DNA of 64,000 nucleotides, taken from Bradyrhizobium ottawaense (GTDB lineage Bacteria > Pseudomonadota > Alphaproteobacteria > Rhizobiales > Xanthobacteraceae). This document shows positions 45,391 to 55,184 of the stretch, piece by piece. The DNA lies in the NCBI RefSeq assembly GCF_900099825.1, contig NZ_LT629693.1:5591001-5655000 (forward strand). The letters run 5' to 3'. Made by a program: the position numbers and the translations under genes. The notes under the pieces are model-generated. The model saw only the letters and a list, made by a program, of their open reading frames with translations, was not told the DNA's origin and searched no databases. Each line of letters opens with the position of its first letter. Positions within the stretch are counted from its first letter, which is position 1.

Positions 45391-45490
45391 ATGTCATCGT
45401 CCGGCTTGACCGGACGATCCAGTACGCCGCGGCTTCCGGGGTCATCCCGGATGCCGGCGATTACTGGATGCCCGCTTTCGCGGGCATGAC
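45391..45490. repeat. Dispersed repeat inside the ilv gene run
   Basis: Contains two strong hairpins: TCGTCCGG-CTTGA-CCGGACGA at 45397-45417 and ATGCCCGC-TTTC-GCGGGCAT at 45468-45487. It fills most of the gap between the dehydratase gene and ilvH and differs from the 38339/42164 family. Confidence 0.8.
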
Positions 45491-45515
45491 AACCGAGAAT
45501 GACAAGGGGACGACA

Positions 45516-46058
45516 ATGAACCAGCCCGCATCCGCCTACTTCCTCGAAGAGCGCCACGATCCGACCGAGGCGCACACGCTGTCGGTGCTGGTGCAGAACG
45601 AGCCGGGCGTACTCGCGCGCGTGATCGGACTGTTTTCGGGGCGCGGCTACAACATCGAAAGTCTCACCGTCTCCGAGACCGAGAGCCAGAAACATCTCTC
45701 CCGCATCACCATCGTCACCACGGGTACGCCGATGGTGATCGAGCAGATCAAGCACCAGCTCGACCGTATGGTTCCGGTCTATCGCGTCGTCGACATGACG
45801 CTGACCGGCCGTTCGATCGAGCGGGAACTGGCGATGGTCAAGGTGCGCGGCGGCGGCGACAGCCGCGTCGAGGCGTTGCGGCTGGCGGATGCGTTCCGCG
45901 CCCGCGTGATCGACGCCACCACCGAAAGCTTTGTGTTCGAGATCACGGGCAATTCCGCCAAGATCAGTCAATTCATCGACCTGATGCGCCCGCTCGGCCT
46001 CGTCGAGGTGTCGCGCACCGGAGTTGCCGCGATCGGGCGCGGGCCCGAAGGGATGTGA
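45516..46058 (+). CDS. ilvH: Acetolactate synthase, small (regulatory) subunit
   Basis: 180 residues. An N-terminal ACT domain (HTLSVLVQNEPGVLARVIGLFSGRGYNIESL, seen as two parts) and a C-terminal ACT-like domain. It binds valine and controls IlvB. ATG 45516 follows AAGGGG. The repeat at 45391-45490 lies just upstream, 25 bases before the start. Confidence 0.95.
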   Translation: MNQPASAYFLEERHDPTEAHTLSVLVQNEPGVLARVIGLFSGRGYNIESLTVSETESQKHLSRITIVTTGTPMVIEQIKHQLDRMVPVYRVVDMTLTGRSIERELAMVKVRGGGDSRVEALRLADAFRARVIDATTESFVFEITGNSAKISQFIDLMRPLGLVEVSRTGVAAIGRGPEGM

Positions 46059-46060
46059 AC

Positions 46061-46756
46061 ATGCTGGCGCGCGACTGGTACTACAATCAAAGGCGACAGC
46101 TCGGGCTCGATTCCGCGGTCGCCTCGATCTATGACCGGCATGACGACAGCGACGTCCGGGCGCGCGCCGCGCTCACCATGCTCGGCGTGCAGCGCGGCTG
46201 GCGCGTCGCCGATATCGGTTGCGGCAATGGCGTCCTGGCCTGCGAGGCCGCCCTGCTCGGCGCCGAGGTCGACGCCATCGATATTTCGCCGGCGATGCTG
46301 GCGCTCGCCAAGATCTACGCCAGGGACCGCAAGGTCGCGGTCCGCACCCAGCCTGCGGGCATGCTGAGCTTCGCCTATCAGCCGAATTCATATGACCTGA
46401 TCGTCAGCGAATTCACCCTGCACCATCTGCCGGATTTCTGGAAGGCGGTGGCGCTGGCCAGAATCTTCGCCGCGCTCAAGCCCGGCGCCAACTTCTACCT
46501 GCGCGACATTGTGTTCGTCAGCATGCCCGACGGGGTCGAGCGCGATGTCGAGCAATGGGCCGATTTCACCATCAAGAACCACGATTTCGAACGCGAAGGC
46601 GTGGTGACCCATATGCGCGACGAATACTCGACCTTCGGCTGGGTGATCGAGCGCATGCTGGCCGATGTCGGCTTCACGCTCGAAGCGGTCGATTATCACG
46701 CGCCGCTGCACGGCACCTATCTCCTGCGCAAACCGAAGCCGGACCAACAGAGCTAG
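46061..46756 (+). CDS. Class I SAM-dependent methyltransferase
   Basis: 231 residues with motif I VADIGCGNGVLACEAAL, an acidic loop DAIDISPAML, and the post-motif LKPGANFYLRDIVF. ATG 46061 is preferred over GTG 46055 (which overlaps the ilvH stop) for its spacing to GAAGGG. Substrate unknown; its coupling to ilvH may be accidental. Confidence 0.85.
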   Translation: MLARDWYYNQRRQLGLDSAVASIYDRHDDSDVRARAALTMLGVQRGWRVADIGCGNGVLACEAALLGAEVDAIDISPAMLALAKIYARDRKVAVRTQPAGMLSFAYQPNSYDLIVSEFTLHHLPDFWKAVALARIFAALKPGANFYLRDIVFVSMPDGVERDVEQWADFTIKNHDFEREGVVTHMRDEYSTFGWVIERMLADVGFTLEAVDYHAPLHGTYLLRKPKPDQQS

Positions 46757-46866
46757 AAAAAAATGAAACCGGCCGATGTCTGCATCGCCGTCCCGGCGGT
46801 GGCGATCCGGGGCTTGCCTTTGCGGCGAGCCGGATCAGGCCGGCCGCAGATCGCGTAAGGCCCGCC

Positions 46867-47469
46867 ATGTCGCACTCGCTCCTGATCGCCTTTGTGATGT
46901 TCGCCACCGTGATGTTCTTCACGCCGGGGCCGAACAACATCATGCTGCTGTCCTCGGGGCTGACCTACGGCTTCCGTCCGACCATCCCGCATATCCTCGG
47001 CATTACGTTCGGCTTCGCCTTCATGGTCGGCGCGGTCGGCGTCGGGCTGGGGACGGTCTTCATCGCCTATCCGGTACTGCAGACCATCCTGAAATATGCC
47101 GGCGTCGCCTATCTGGTCTACCTGGCGGCTGTGATCGCGATGTCGGGGCCGGTCTCCCCCGACCAGGACGTCGGGCGCAGGCCGATGACGTTCTGGGGCG
47201 CGGCCATGTTCCAGTGGGTCAACGTCAAGGGCTGGGTCATGGTGATCGGCACCATCACCGCCTATGCGGCGATCGCGGCCTATCCCTGGAACATCGCGAT
47301 CCAGGTTGGCCTGAGCCTGCTGCTGGGATCGATTTCCTGTGTCGCCTGGGCCCTGTTCGGCAGTGCGCTGCGGCCGATCCTGACCTCCCCGCTGATGGTG
47401 CGGGCCTTCAACATCGTGATGGCGATCCTGCTGCTGGCCTCCCTCTATCCCGTCTTCATGGATGCATGA
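46867..47469 (+). CDS. LysE/RhtB-family exporter
   Basis: 200 residues, about six helices, with the family start FTPGPNNIMLLSSGLTYGF and FWGAAMFQWVNVKGWVM. Such proteins export amino acids. It lies among branched-chain amino-acid genes between ilvH and ilvC, so a role in relieving amino-acid excess is plausible but unproven. Start 46867 places helix 1 directly after the N-terminus. Confidence 0.88.
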   Translation: MSHSLLIAFVMFATVMFFTPGPNNIMLLSSGLTYGFRPTIPHILGITFGFAFMVGAVGVGLGTVFIAYPVLQTILKYAGVAYLVYLAAVIAMSGPVSPDQDVGRRPMTFWGAAMFQWVNVKGWVMVIGTITAYAAIAAYPWNIAIQVGLSLLLGSISCVAWALFGSALRPILTSPLMVRAFNIVMAILLLASLYPVFMDA

Positions 47470-47494
47470 TGCCGCACTGCGCTATGCGAGATGA

Positions 47495-48634
<1,140 letters not shown>

Positions 48635-49023
48635 GGCTTGATCCAAGTGTGGGATCGCGCGCGATCCCGATGAAGAAGAGTGCGCTGCCGCAAACGAAAA
48701 ATTAAGGCAGGATCGGCATGATCAGGCGAGATCGCGGACACGCGGTCTCGCCGTTTGTTCGAAGAATTGAGCGTTGATTTAGATTCTTGAACGCTCCGTG
48801 TCAGGCGCCTGGCCTGACCCTTTAGAAACACCGACTTGATGCTCCCTCCGCATCCTCCGCGCGAACTAGCTCAAGCAATCTGTTAACAGCGAAAAGTCGT
48901 GGAATTACCGAGTCAAAGCGCGGTTTCTTAATGCGCGTTTGATGCAGCTCGATGATCGGTCGAACAGGCGAAGTTGATCGGCGTTTCCAGAATCAAATGA
49001 TGGGTCAAGCCGCCTGCCGCGGC
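48635..49023. other. 389-bp region of hairpins between convergent ilvC and DUF2336
   Basis: No gene was recognised. Three hairpins lie in it: an 18-bp palindrome (arms GGGATCGCG and CGCGATCCC, 48651-48668), GGCGAGA/TCTCGCC (48725-48752, followed by GTTTGTTC) and GTCAGGC/GCCTGAC (48800-48818). They can end both converging transcripts. Confidence 0.6.
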
Positions 49024-50106
49024 CTATTTCTCGATCCGGTTATGAAGCTGCCAGAACCGCACGGTGCGCTGAGCGGTCTCCATCGACAGCTTGCGGAAAT
49101 CGCGCTGCGCGACCTCCAGCGTCGGCTCGTCGATCGGGTATTCGTTCGGCCGGTTGCGCAGGATGCTCTCCACCGTAGGCCAGTTGAGTTTGGCCGACCG
49201 GCAGGGGATCAGGATCAGGTCGTTGCGGGGGCCTTCCATCAGCCGGCCCATCAGGTCGAGCGGCATGTCGTTGAGAACCGCCAGCGAGACGGTGACCTCG
49301 TCAAACTTCCCGGCTTCGGCAAAGTTGTAGACCGCCGCGTCGTCCAGTTCGTTCAGCCCCTTCATCAGCTTGACGAGTTGCTCGGCCACGCCGTAGCTCC
49401 GCCTCGGAGCGGGCGCTTCGCCCGCGATCGCATCGAGCACCTTCCTGATCTCTTCCCGGATCGAGGGCGGCGCGATCGCCAGCAGGCGGGCGCGCACGGC
49501 CTCCTTGGCGCGCCGCAGCAGGTCGCGCAGGAACTTGGCGGGCAGGTCGACGCGAAGGCCGAGGATCTCGATCAGCTCATCGTCGTTGGTGGCCCGGGCA
49601 ATGATGGCGGAATAGCCCTCTTCGGAAAAATGCGCGCCGGCATTGTTGGCGAGCTTCCGGATCACCCTGCCTTCGCCGCGGTCGACGATGACGTCGGTCA
49701 CGGCGGCGGGCAGGTCGGCCCGTCCCGAGATGGCGAGCAGGTGTTCCTGTCCCTTGGTGCTGGCGATCTGGATCAGCGTTTCGGTGCCGAGCCGGCTCGA
49801 ATGCGTCAGCACGTCGCCGGCGACGGCGATTTCGTCGTCCTGGGCCAGATGCTGGATCACCTCGAACGGCGCGTAGTCGAGCGGCGCCAGCCGCTTCGAG
49901 AGCTCAGCCTTGGCCCGCGTTTCGACCCGCGCGATCAAAAGGCAAAGCACGTCATCGAAGACCTGGACCTGGTCGTCGCTAAGACGGTCGCCCTCATTGA
50001 GGAAGAGATCGGTGACCTGCCGCAGGGTGTCGACCCGTTTGGAGGATGAACCACCCCTTACGGCGTCTTCAAGTTCGGCGATGATCGAGTGAGCCGGCTG
50101 TTGCAC
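49024..50106 (-). CDS. DUF2336 domain protein
   Basis: 360 residues, mostly helical, with HEAT-like pairs in the N-terminal two thirds (VDTLRQVTDLFLNEGDRLSDD, EVIQHLAQDDEIAVAGDVLTHS). DUF2336 proteins are widespread in Alphaproteobacteria and of unclear role. No signal peptide or membrane helix. Single gene, divergent from the binding protein at 50487. Confidence 0.85.
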   Translation of the reverse strand: MQQPAHSIIAELEDAVRGGSSSKRVDTLRQVTDLFLNEGDRLSDDQVQVFDDVLCLLIARVETRAKAELSKRLAPLDYAPFEVIQHLAQDDEIAVAGDVLTHSSRLGTETLIQIASTKGQEHLLAISGRADLPAAVTDVIVDRGEGRVIRKLANNAGAHFSEEGYSAIIARATNDDELIEILGLRVDLPAKFLRDLLRRAKEAVRARLLAIAPPSIREEIRKVLDAIAGEAPAPRRSYGVAEQLVKLMKGLNELDDAAVYNFAEAGKFDEVTVSLAVLNDMPLDLMGRLMEGPRNDLILIPCRSAKLNWPTVESILRNRPNEYPIDEPTLEVAQRDFRKLSMETAQRTVRFWQLHNRIEK

Positions 50107-50486
50107 GGAGGCAGCCTGTTTGTTGTTTCAATTTCAGGCTGCACAATGCCGCTAGGCGCCTTACCCCGGCGTTAAAGCGGAACTGGGTAGAATTACAGAA
50201 CGACCGCCGCGAAAGCAGGCAAAAGCCGGTTCGCCATCATGGCGTCGCGTGCCGGTGCAGCAGCACGCCGATCATTTGCGCGGTTTGCATTCGAGATTGC
50301 TTTACCAAGCTTGCTGCGCCGCACGCAGCGTTTCACGCGACAATTGGCCTCTGTATGTGGTTTGCGAACCGCTTCCGGTACCCCGGTCCGGCTGCTATCC
50401 TCTCCAAATCGTTCCACAAAAAACTCGAATAGGAAACTGTCCAACAAGAAGCCGTCAAGCCTGGCCCGCATCCGAGGAGGAAACTC
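50107..50486. other. 380-bp divergent promoter region
   Basis: Lies between DUF2336 (minus) and the amino-acid binding protein (plus), so it should carry both promoters. A hairpin GCAGCCTG/CAGGCTGC at 50111-50142 is within the DUF2336 leader. Short frames inside look non-coding. No clear -35/-10 pair was chosen. Confidence 0.4.
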
Positions 50487-51740
50487 ATGAAGCGCGTGCT
50501 TAAGGATTTTTTCACGACGAACTTCATTAAAGCTCTGCTAGGGGCGATCGGACTTTCCGGACTGATCATCGTCGCGGCCACCGTGTCCGCTGCCGCGCAA
50601 AAGAAATACGACACCGGCGCATCCGACACCGAGATCAAGATCGGCAACATCATGCCGTATTCGGGGCCGGCGTCGGCCTATGGCATCATCGGCAAGACGA
50701 TGGGCGCCTATATGCGGATGGTTAACGACAATGGCGGCGTCAACGGCCGCAAGATCAACTTCATTTCCTATGACGACGCCTACAGCCCGCCGAAAACGGT
50801 CGAGCAGGCCCGTAAACTGGTCGAGAGCGACGAGGTATTTCTGATCTTCGCGCCGCTCGGTACCGCGTCGAACGCGGCGATCCAGAAATACATGAACACC
50901 ATGAAGGTGCCGCAGCTTTTCGTCGCCACCGGCGCCTCGCGCTGGGGCGACCCGGAGCACTTCCCCTGGACCATCGGCTGGCAGCCGAACTACCGCGCCG
51001 AGGCGCGGATCTACGCCACCTACATCCTGCAGCATCATCCCAAAGCCAGGATCGGCGTGCTCTACCAGAACGACGATTTCGGCAAGGACTACGTGCTGGG
51101 CTTGAAGGATGTGCTGCGCGACAAATACGACACCATGGTCGTCGCCAGCGTGCCCTACGAGATCAGCATGCCGACGGTGGATTCGCAGGTGGTGGCGATC
51201 AAGAGCGCCAACCCCGACATTTTCGTCAATATCGGGACGCCGAAATTTGCTGCCCAGGCGATCAAGAAGATCGCCGAACTCGGCTGGCACCCGATCCACA
51301 TCATGACCAACGTGTCGGCCTCGGTCGGCGCGGTGCTGAAACCTGCGGGCCTGGAAAACGCGGCCGGCATCCTCAGCGCCGGCTACCAGATGGACGTCAC
51401 CGATCCGCAATGGGACAGCCATCCCGGCATGCAGAAATACCGTGCCTTCATGGCGAAGTATTATCCGGAGGCCGATCGGTCCGAGAGCGGGCCGTTGACG
51501 GCCTACAATACTTCGACGGCTTTGATCGAGGTGCTGAAACGGTGCGGTGACAATCTCACCCGCGAGAACGTCATGAAAATAGTCGCCAACATGGATTTCG
51601 AGATCAACACCTATATCCCCGGGATCCGCATCAAGACCTCGCCGACGGATTTCTATCCGATCGAACAGGTCCAGATGATTAAATTCACCGGCGAGAAATG
51701 GGAGCTGTTCGGCCCGATCATCGACGGCCACGCGGAGTAG
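50487..51740 (+). CDS. ABC transporter substrate-binding protein, branched-chain amino-acid type
   Basis: 417 residues, periplasmic receptor of the LivJ/HAAT class. A long N-terminal segment with one hydrophobic helix (ALLGAIGLSGLIIVAATVSA) serves as signal. The mature part starts KIGNIMPYSGPASAYG and has MVNDNGGVNGRKI, FAPLGTASNAAIQKYMN and YQNDDFGKDYVLGLK. No permease or ATPase genes are adjacent, so it is an orphan receptor. Ligand unknown: amino acids, aromatic acids or amides are all usual for the class. Confidence 0.9.
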   Translation: MKRVLKDFFTTNFIKALLGAIGLSGLIIVAATVSAAAQKKYDTGASDTEIKIGNIMPYSGPASAYGIIGKTMGAYMRMVNDNGGVNGRKINFISYDDAYSPPKTVEQARKLVESDEVFLIFAPLGTASNAAIQKYMNTMKVPQLFVATGASRWGDPEHFPWTIGWQPNYRAEARIYATYILQHHPKARIGVLYQNDDFGKDYVLGLKDVLRDKYDTMVVASVPYEISMPTVDSQVVAIKSANPDIFVNIGTPKFAAQAIKKIAELGWHPIHIMTNVSASVGAVLKPAGLENAAGILSAGYQMDVTDPQWDSHPGMQKYRAFMAKYYPEADRSESGPLTAYNTSTALIEVLKRCGDNLTRENVMKIVANMDFEINTYIPGIRIKTSPTDFYPIEQVQMIKFTGEKWELFGPIIDGHAE

Positions 51741-51770
51741 GCAGGGCCGGATGTCGGGACGAGGGCGCCC

Positions 51771-52229
51771 CTATCCCGCGATGGCCGGAATTCGGCGATG
51801 GCCCCGCTGCGGCGGACGCGGCTTGTTCGTTCGGATCGGCGGCGGAGCCGCAGGCCGCGTGTCGCATTTCGCCCCGTTCTTCATCCGCGTCTTCAGCTCC
51901 TTGCTGGCGCAGACCAGGCGTGCGCGCAGCTCTTGTGCCTGCGCGATGTGACGGTCGAGTTCGGACAATTTTCGCGCGATCTGCCCGATGAGATAGTCGT
52001 GGCGCAGGCCGTGACGCTTGGTCTCTGCCAGCGCCCCCTTGATCTCGTCGAGTGTAAAGCCGAGCGATTGCGCCTGCAGGATCATGCTCAACGCGTCAGC
52101 CGAACTCTCGTCATACTCACGGTAGCCCGCTTGTGTCCGGCGCACCGGTTGCACCAGGCCTTCGTCCTCGAGAAAGCGGATCTTCGACGGCGCCACATCG
52201 AACCGCCGCGCCAGTTCACCGATCTGCAT
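51771..52229 (-). CDS. MerR-family regulator
   Basis: 152 residues. The MerR HTH is at 1-70 (IGELARRFDVAPSKIRFLEDEGLV, YREYDESSADAL) with a dimerisation helix to about 115; the tail is basic and Pro-rich. Only one Cys after the helix is seen (KCDTR), so a metal-type CXXC site is not obvious. It faces away from an old yellow enzyme gene whose promoter has the MerR signature spacing, so it likely activates that gene in response to an electrophile or oxidant. Confidence 0.88.
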   Translation of the reverse strand: MQIGELARRFDVAPSKIRFLEDEGLVQPVRRTQAGYREYDESSADALSMILQAQSLGFTLDEIKGALAETKRHGLRHDYLIGQIARKLSELDRHIAQAQELRARLVCASKELKTRMKNGAKCDTRPAAPPPIRTNKPRPPQRGHRRIPAIAG

Positions 52230-52264
52230 CGCCGGAATCTCCCCGAAAAGCCGCCAAAGGTGCC

Positions 52265-52296
52265 TTGACCTTCAAGTTAGGTTGAAGGTGTAAGGT
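52265..52296 (+). promoter_or_regulatory. MerR-type promoter with 20-bp spacer and dyad
   Basis: TTGACC (52265-52270), 20-base spacer, TAAGGT (52291-52296). Within it ACCTTCAA (52268-52275) and TTGAAGGT (52282-52289) are perfect arms around GTTAGG. An over-long spacer with a dyad between the boxes is the hallmark of MerR-activated promoters. Confidence 0.8.
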
Positions 52297-52329
52297 GGCC
52301 TGATCCGTCCCCGATTTCAAGGTCAATCC

Positions 52330-53613
52330 ATGCACGCACCGGTCCCGCCTTCATCGCTGTTCGCTCCGCTGACGCTGCCGAACCAGGCGGTCGTTCCCAA
52401 CCGCATTGCCAAAGCGGCGATGGAAGAAAACATGGCGGACAGCAGCCAGCTTCCCGGCGAGAATCTGCGGCGGCTGTATGCGAACTGGGCCGGCGGCGGT
52501 GCCGGATTGATCCTGTCCGGCAATGTGATGATCGATCCGGCGGCGCTAACTGGACCCGGCGGCGTGGTGCTCGACGTGCGCCAGCCGATCGAGCCCTTCA
52601 AGGCCTGGGCGCAAGCGGGGATGCGGGACGGCGGCCAGATGTGGCTGCAGATCAACCATCCTGGCCGGCAGGTTTTCGCCGCGATGGGGCAGGAGGCGGT
52701 GGCACCTTCGGCCATCGGCGTCGACCTCGGAGCCTATTCGCACTTGTTTCAGGTGCCGCGTGCGCTCGATGAAGCTGACATTGCCGGGATTGTCGCGCGT
52801 TTTGCCACCACCGCCAGGTTGGCGGAGGCAGCGGGCTTTTCCGGCGTGCAGATCCATGCCGCGCACGGCTATCTGATCAGCCAGTTTCTTTCCCCGCTCA
52901 CCAACCGGCGCACCGATGCATGGGGCGGCGAGTTGCATAACCGCGCCCGGCTCCTGCTCGACGTCGTCAGGGCGGTGCGAGCCGTGGTCTCGCCCGGCTT
53001 CTCGGTCGCGGTAAAGCTGAACTCGGCCGATTTCCAGAAGGGCGGCTTCGAGGCGTCGGATGCCGTACAGGTGGTGCGCTGGCTCAATGAGTTGCCGGTC
53101 GATCTCGTTGAATTGTCCGGCGGCTCTTACGAAAGCCCGGCCATGCAAGGTGCACCGCAGACCGGTGGCACCGCCGCGCGCGAGGCCTATTTTCTCGACT
53201 TTGCCCGCGACGTCAGCGCGGTGGCGCGCATGCCGGTCATGGTCACCGGCGGCATCCGCCGGCGTGCCATTGCCGAACAGGCACTCAGGCCGAGCGAGGG
53301 CAGGCCGGGTGTCGCGATGGTCGGCATTGCCAGCGCTTTTGCGTTCGAACCGAAGCTGGCGGAAAAGTGGAAGGGCGACGAAGCCCTGGACGTCCAGATC
53401 CCAAGCGTCGGCTGGCGCAACAAGGCCTATGCAAGCCTTGCGAAGATGGCCCTGGTGAAGCTGCAACTGCGCCGCCTCGGCAGGGGCCGGCAGCCGAAAC
53501 CCAATGCCAGTCCACTGCTGTCATTGATCCGCCAGCAGATCATCACCAAGCGGCGCACCCGGCTTTACCGGACCTGGGCGTCTCAGGCACGGGTTGAACC
53601 ATCCGGAGCATGA
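52330..53613 (+). CDS. Old yellow enzyme family NADH:flavin oxidoreductase
   Basis: 427 residues, FMN-dependent TIM barrel. Seen: INHPGRQ (flavin and substrate contacts), HAAHGYLISQFLSPLTNRR, with the HxxH pair and the conserved Q-F-L-S-P, and VTGGIRRR near the phosphate site. It reduces activated C=C bonds. Controlled, by promoter architecture, by the divergent MerR gene. The C-terminal 60 residues are basic and may be a family-specific extension. Confidence 0.92.
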   Translation: MHAPVPPSSLFAPLTLPNQAVVPNRIAKAAMEENMADSSQLPGENLRRLYANWAGGGAGLILSGNVMIDPAALTGPGGVVLDVRQPIEPFKAWAQAGMRDGGQMWLQINHPGRQVFAAMGQEAVAPSAIGVDLGAYSHLFQVPRALDEADIAGIVARFATTARLAEAAGFSGVQIHAAHGYLISQFLSPLTNRRTDAWGGELHNRARLLLDVVRAVRAVVSPGFSVAVKLNSADFQKGGFEASDAVQVVRWLNELPVDLVELSGGSYESPAMQGAPQTGGTAAREAYFLDFARDVSAVARMPVMVTGGIRRRAIAEQALRPSEGRPGVAMVGIASAFAFEPKLAEKWKGDEALDVQIPSVGWRNKAYASLAKMALVKLQLRRLGRGRQPKPNASPLLSLIRQQIITKRRTRLYRTWASQARVEPSGA

Positions 53614-53694
53614 TATCGTGCGCGGTCGCACGAGCTTGAGGACTGGCCTTTCCGCGCAAGATGTCGGAAAACCGTCGCGAAAAGGAATTTCGTC

Positions 53695-54546
53695 ATGAAA
53701 TCTGTCGTCATCACCGGCGCGTCCACCGGTATCGGCTGGGCTACCGCCAAGCTGCTGCTCGACCGCGGCTTCCGCGTCTTCGGCAGCGTGCGCCGGCAGG
53801 CCGACGCCGACCGCCTCAAGAACGAGTTCGGCGCCAATTTCACCCCACTGCTGTTCGATGTCACCGACGAGGCGGCGGTGCTGGCGGCGGCGCGCGAGGT
53901 GCGCAGCGCGCTGAACGGCGAAACGCTCGCGGGCCTCGTCAACAATGCCGGTATCGCGGTCGCGGGCCCCGTGCTCGAACTCGCCGCTGACGAATTCCGC
54001 CGTCAGATGGATGTCAACGTCATCGGCCCGATCATCGCAACGCAGGCGTTCGGTCCGCTGCTCGGCTCCGACCCTTCGCTGAAGGGGCCGAAGGGGCGGA
54101 TCGTGATGATTTCCTCGGTGGCGGGTAAAAACGGCAATCCGCTGATGTCGGCCTACTCGATGTCGAAGCACGCGGTCGAGGGACTGTCCGAGAGCCTGCG
54201 CCGCGAAATGATGCTGTTCGGGATCGACGTCATCATCGTCGCGCCCGGCCCGGTGAAGACTCCGATCTGGGGCAAGGCCGACGAAGTCGACATTTCCGGT
54301 TACCAGAATTCGCCGTACTTCGCGGCGCTTGGAAAAATTCGCAAGTTCATGATGCATCTCGGCGAAATCGGATTGCCGCCGGAGAAGATCGCCGAGCGAA
54401 TCTTTGAAGCACTGACATCGGCCAGTCCCAAAGTGCGCTATCAGATCACGCCGGACCCGATGCGGCATCTGATGACGGCGCTATTGCCCAAGCGCACCGT
54501 CGACAACATCATCGCCAAACGCCTTGGCCTGGTGCCGCGGCCGTGA
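53695..54546 (+). CDS. Short-chain dehydrogenase/reductase
   Basis: 283 residues. TGASTGIGWATAK (residues 7-19), VNNAGIAVAGP, the catalytic Ser in ISSVAGKNG and YSMSKHAVEG. Long C-terminal part after PGPVKTPIWGK. AAGGAA before ATG 53695. It follows the old yellow enzyme by 81 bases and could be in the same stress regulon. Substrate unknown. Confidence 0.9.
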   Translation: MKSVVITGASTGIGWATAKLLLDRGFRVFGSVRRQADADRLKNEFGANFTPLLFDVTDEAAVLAAAREVRSALNGETLAGLVNNAGIAVAGPVLELAADEFRRQMDVNVIGPIIATQAFGPLLGSDPSLKGPKGRIVMISSVAGKNGNPLMSAYSMSKHAVEGLSESLRREMMLFGIDVIIVAPGPVKTPIWGKADEVDISGYQNSPYFAALGKIRKFMMHLGEIGLPPEKIAERIFEALTSASPKVRYQITPDPMRHLMTALLPKRTVDNIIAKRLGLVPRP

Positions 54547-54548
54547 GT

Positions 54549-54920
54549 ATGACGTTGAAACTGGTTTTGGGCGCCGCCGCGCTGCTGGCGCTGGCCTCGG
54601 TCGCCGATGCCGGCGATCAGGGCGATCCCGAAGCGTCCTGCGACGGCAACACGTTTCAGATGGTCGAGTGTCTCAAGGCCAAGACCGCGCAATGGGACAA
54701 GCGGATGACCATTGCCTATCAGCAGGCGCTGAAGGATGCGGTGCCGGCGCAGCACGATCAATTGCGCGCGGCGCAGCGGCTGTGGATCCAGTACCGCGAC
54801 GCCAATTGCCTGTATTACGGTCTCGGCGAGGGCACCATCGCGCGGCTCGATGCCGGCGAGTGCATGCGCAGCATGACCGAAGCGCGGGCAAAAGAGCTGG
54901 AAGGCCTCGGTCATCAGTGA
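54549..54920 (+). CDS. Lysozyme inhibitor LprI-like (DUF1311) exported protein
   Basis: About 123 residues: signal peptide (LKLVLGAAALLALASVADA) then a helical domain with C-x-G...MVECLKAKTAQWDKRM, QRLWIQYRDANC and GECMRSMTEARAKEL, which is the DUF1311/LprI pattern with four Cys likely paired. It overlaps or abuts the SDR stop; a GTG at 54543 is the alternative start. Lysozyme inhibition is known for some members only. Confidence 0.82.
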   Translation: MTLKLVLGAAALLALASVADAGDQGDPEASCDGNTFQMVECLKAKTAQWDKRMTIAYQQALKDAVPAQHDQLRAAQRLWIQYRDANCLYYGLGEGTIARLDAGECMRSMTEARAKELEGLGHQ

Positions 54921-54936
54921 CGGCTGGCTATCCGCA

Positions 54937-55182
54937 ATGACGAAGACTGGAAAGAACCTCGCGGAACTGACCCGGCTCGCCGATGAGGCGCTTCGCAGCC
55001 AGCCCGGCTGCGAAACCGCGTCGGTGCCCGGTCTTTACGGCCTGCCCGATGTCCGGGAAGGGCGGAACTGGGAAATTCCCAATGTCGTGCTGGGCGACAG
55101 CCTGATCAGCGATGTCGATCGGGCCGTCATCACCGTGCACCATCAGCTTGGCCGAAAATACTATTTGCTGATGGACCAGTAA
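54937..55182 (+). CDS. Hypothetical protein
   Basis: 81 residues, not recognised. It has a mixed composition with WEIPNVVLGDSLISDVDRAVITVHHQLGRKYYLLMD at the C-terminus, which looks like a small alpha/beta domain, and no signal peptide. It lies 16 bases after the LprI-like gene and reads in the same direction, so it is probably translated from the same mRNA. The regular codon pattern supports a real gene. Confidence 0.7.
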   Translation: MTKTGKNLAELTRLADEALRSQPGCETASVPGLYGLPDVREGRNWEIPNVVLGDSLISDVDRAVITVHHQLGRKYYLLMDQ

Positions 55183-55184
55183 GG

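Noticed and set aside
50239..50503. Two short plus-strand frames before the amino-acid binding protein.
   Set aside because: Low-quality codon pattern and overlap with the expected promoter and ribosome site of the gene at 50487.
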